From: Parus major
Taxonomy: Eukaryota; Chordata; Aves; Passeriformes; Paridae
DNA: 64,000 nt
Assembly (NCBI RefSeq): GCF_001522545.3
Contig: NC_031774.1
Location: 19,186,749-19,250,748 of the forward strand
Direction: 5' to 3'
Below, piece by piece: positions 60,699 to 64,000 of this stretch. Made by a program: the position numbers and the translations under genes. Numbering within the stretch: position 1 is the stretch's first letter; each line of letters begins with the position of its first letter. The notes beneath the pieces were generated by a model, which was not told the DNA's origin, did not search any database, and saw only the letters and a program-made list of their open reading frames with translations.

Positions 60699-63600
60699 TC
60701 TGAACATGGACAGCACAAAAATCTTTAAACTTTCAGTATTTAAAAATATATTTTTTTGAAAAAGCAAGGCATTTACTTCAACAGGATTTGATTATTAGTG
60801 AGCTCCTAGTTACATAAAGCCATCTCAAAATGATGCAAAACCAAGTAGCCCTATTTCAAAAAGATAGTATTTGAGACATTCCTTCTAAATATAAATTTAT
60901 TTCCAAATCTTTTAGAGAGGTTATTCCTGGAGAATAGCAGTCCACTGATCTTCTTTTTAAACCAGCTGCCCACTTCAGCTTTAGTCTGGGCTTATTAACT
61001 CATAAAAAATAGACCATGGTGGTAAAAAAAGGTAAATGTCACCCCGAGAGAAAAAGAACCAGAAGGAATAAGGACATGAAGAGTAATAAACCCTGTTATT
61101 TAGCCTTACAGAGCAAAGAAGAGGGCAAAACTCCCAGCAGATGTTAAAATCAGTGTGGCTAACCTCAGTCCAGCAATTCTGTGCTGATTTACAGCAGCTG
61201 AGGTTCAGGAGGTGAATGCCTAAGGTGAAGATGTGAACTACATAAGCTACTCTGACCTTTGAGGACGCTTCTCTCTTCAAGTCAATAAAGAGTTACTGAG
61301 GCACCTTGGCTATATTCGTATTTATCTCTTGCCATTTACATGAATTGAGTTGTCATGACAGCTGTTCTTCACTTATCTAGCTAATAATAGTAGTATCTAG
61401 AGTTTTTTTCAGTAGTCTTTTTCTCTCAATGTGTGCATGTCTATTGTGAATTTTCAGTGCCTTTCAGATTTAACCAGCCTCAGAAACGTGTCCTCAAATC
61501 TGTGCTGCATATTCCAAAGGTCATTGCTAAGCTGATGTGTACAGATTTATGCATTATAATTCTTCTGCTTTTGCAATTACTGCACAGAATACTTATGAAA
61601 TGTTGTATTGATTTTTATAATTTTAATGTGGTTATATTCAGAATCTTTCTACTCCCTCTTACCTTAGCTGTCCAGTTAAGTGGCCAAATTAGAGACATCT
61701 TTCTTTTAGTTTATCCAATCAAAACATGCTTCTCCATTTAGCATATTTTAGAATTCTTTTCTGTGCTTTTATTTCTAATCTACAGAATATCCTCTCAAGG
61801 GCAAGTGAGCCTTAAGAATCTTGTGCCACTTGCACATTTCAAGGCCTTTCTCTTAGAAATACTGCATTATTATTCAAGTTTTTGCCATTGGCTTAGCCAT
61901 GTCCATAAATTGAAATTTACTTTGTGTACTTTATTGTCTGTAGACTTAGCTATATTAAAATTGGAAGGGTGATACTCACTATTATTGTATGAGTAGCTTT
62001 TACAGTATGAATCTGAAAATCACAGCAAAACCTTTCAATCTTTTCTGAAGAAAAGGTACTATATCAAATATAAACATCTGCTGCAATTACATAAGGTAGA
62101 ATTCAGTTTGCAAGAGCTGTTGAGCTTTGGAGCACAAGCCAGTTACCAGCAGGAGTCAGGAATTGTTCCACTAGGAACAATTATCTAAACTATATGGGAG
62201 GTAGCAGGGATTTTCATCCTGGAGCATTTTAAATTCTTTTGGTTTTGAGGGAAACGTATTCTTACCTAGAAATTGCAATCATTCCAAGGCACTTATCTAT
62301 CCAGAGCTATACATCCATGGACAGTGTCCCATGGTGACTGAAAAAATAAGCCAGTGGTGCTATTACATATACCACAAAAACTTGGAATAAACTCAGTATC
62401 ATGTGAAAAGGCCTCAGGGGCTATCTCACTGGCTCTCTGGTTTCCAATTATGCAACTTCTTTTTGCATTTAGTAGGGGTATTGACCACCTACAACCAAGC
62501 TGTGGTCTTGAACTCAGCCTTTAATTTATTTCTTGTGCTCCTATTGAAGAAAATAAGTAGTTTATACACAGGTTCCCCCCCACACTGAAAGACTGAACAA
62601 CAACACACAATTTGAGCCAGAGTCTAGGTGTGTGCAGAGACCTTTTTCTAGCTCCTGTCCCCTGTGATACTCTAAGTGATGTGATGGTCTTGTTTCCTTT
62701 AAGATGGAGATTTGATGTGCATTACTACTGAGGGGGGGAAACCTGTCTAGGAGGAAAAGGGGAAGGGGTCCATTTGCATCACAAGTCCCATGACTATTAG
62801 TGTAAACTTATTTTCTGTCTGGTGATGGATGAGTACACTTACCTTTTGTATTTCCTGTAGTAAGGTCTTTGCCATGGCCCCTCTGCTTCCTTGGGGCTTT
62901 TTAACTCACTTGTTCCAGTCCAGAACAAGCTTTACCTCCCACACAACAGCTGCAGAGTCCCTGTGGTTTTGCTGTTGCAGCCTAACCTGCACAGCTAATT
63001 TGACAATCCTGTGGCATGACTTCTCCTGTTAAAAGGCCTTATGGAGCCTTTTAACAATGGCAGTAATACATTTCTTGCTGCTTGAAAAATGGAAGTGGTG
63101 GCAGTTACCACAGGTGAGCACAGCAAACACTGGCACAGTTAAAAAGAATCATTTTAGGGAGGGCTGTGGAGCTGTGCATTAGGGCTGCACAATTTGACAC
63201 TTTGCCCATAGAGATCTGTTTCACAGATTTTTCAATTATTTTCTTAGTGAATTTATGGCTTTTGAAAGGCTTCATGCTGATGGCCACAGAGACGGAAATC
63301 CTTTATTCATAAGACAAATAGCGGCAGTACCTACTTTCTAACACTAATATGACTCAAGTGCAACTCTGCCCTAAATAAATGATTGCAGCCTTTACATTCT
63401 TTCATGACTTTGCTAGGAGATTAGCGGGCATGCTGATAAGAGCCAGATGAGGGTTTTAATTAGGTGAATACATATTCAGTGTGGGTAAGATTTAGACAAT
63501 CTTAGCTGTACTCATACATTAGGCTACAGCCATCATATGATTAGAAATTTCTAGCCAATATGGACTTGAATAAAAAAATTAAAGGGTAACTGACACCTGA

Positions 63601-63960
63601 AAGTGCTGCCCCTTGTGTTTTGGGAAATCTCCTGTGAGTGGCTTCAAGAAAGAGAAGAGTCCTGATCTAGAGGGCTAGACATAAAATCAGAGAGAGGTGA
63701 ACAAAAATGAAATGTGATATATCAAATACTTATTACTTCTGTTTTAGCATTTCCATTAATAAGATTTTCGGGGTGCAAAAATGCATGCTTACGACAGGAA
63801 ATCTGTAGAGAACTTGAAGTTCACAGTTTGTGTGATCTTTACCTGGGTGTTATGATAACTTCAATAATACATGGTATGTGGTACATTTTGTGGAGAGAAA
63901 GGTTCGTTCAAATTTACACGGAGCAATAAGTAGAACTTTCAATAGTGTGTGTATCTCCAC

Positions 63961-64000
63961 CTAAATAGATATCTATAATATATATAAATATGTATATATA
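63961..64000. repeat. AT-rich tract at the window edge
   Basis: ATATCTATAATATATATAAA-type sequence running to the right edge, so the full length is unknown. Confidence 0.8.

Larger units (their letters stand above)
55691..64000. other. AT-rich non-coding stretch
   Basis: No gene recognised. It contains AT tracts (56717-56732, 59767-59792, 63961-64000), a T/G-rich run (60667-60698) and short A runs. Open frames are at most 115 codons, with no recognisable motifs. The block at 58270-58330 has TAATGG and ATTTAATAG homeodomain-like cores but no other support. Confidence 0.6.

Overview
This window looks like non-coding chromosomal DNA from a bird, most likely a songbird. It is AT-rich and CpG-poor, with no operons and no complete protein-coding gene. 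The clearest evidence for a bird is four pieces of CR1 LINE retrotransposon. Two carry the CR1 3' end, with ATTCTATG-type terminal repeats; two are antisense; one still encodes a recognisable slice of CR1 reverse transcriptase. A short LTR-like segment near 40.1 kb and two related antisense LTR-like segments near 46.3 and 53.6 kb fit avian endogenous retroviruses. No gag, pol or env frame lies beside them, so they read as solo or truncated LTRs.

Layout: 1-19.8 kb is featureless AT-rich sequence with short simple repeats. At 19.80-20.29 kb is the most distinctive spot: a small CpG-rich pocket holding a perfect RFX-type X-box, followed directly by about 350 bp of decameric C/T minisatellite. 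20.3-31.4 kb is non-coding, with a GC-rich pocket (21.1-21.5 kb), a CR1 tail (22.9 kb) and a long AT tract (25.9 kb). 31.4-32.2 kb is the largest CR1 copy, internally deleted. 32.2-45.4 kb holds A-rich tracts, an LTR fragment, ATA and CCAT microsatellites and several strong inverted repeats. 45.4-55.7 kb is richest in mobile DNA: two antisense CR1 pieces, two LTR-like pieces, AT and CAGA microsatellites and a 58-bp tandem duplication. 55.7-64 kb is again AT-rich with simple repeats.

No gene can be named. Most open frames are under 120 codons, as expected by chance in AT-rich DNA of this length. The exceptions are a 141-codon frame near 9.3 kb, also compatible with chance, and 173-318-codon frames that are artefacts of the stop-poor minisatellite. 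Four stretches pair an open frame with credible splice signals (minus strand 6648-6871 and 35624-35882; plus strand 45898-46078 and 52975-53090). I list them as low-confidence candidate exons, because a large intron or gene desert with a few exons cannot be excluded. The genes do not form a visible pathway, and I found no convincing novel multi-gene system. The features most worth checking are the X-box/CpG pocket with its minisatellite, the paired LTR-like elements and the candidate exons.
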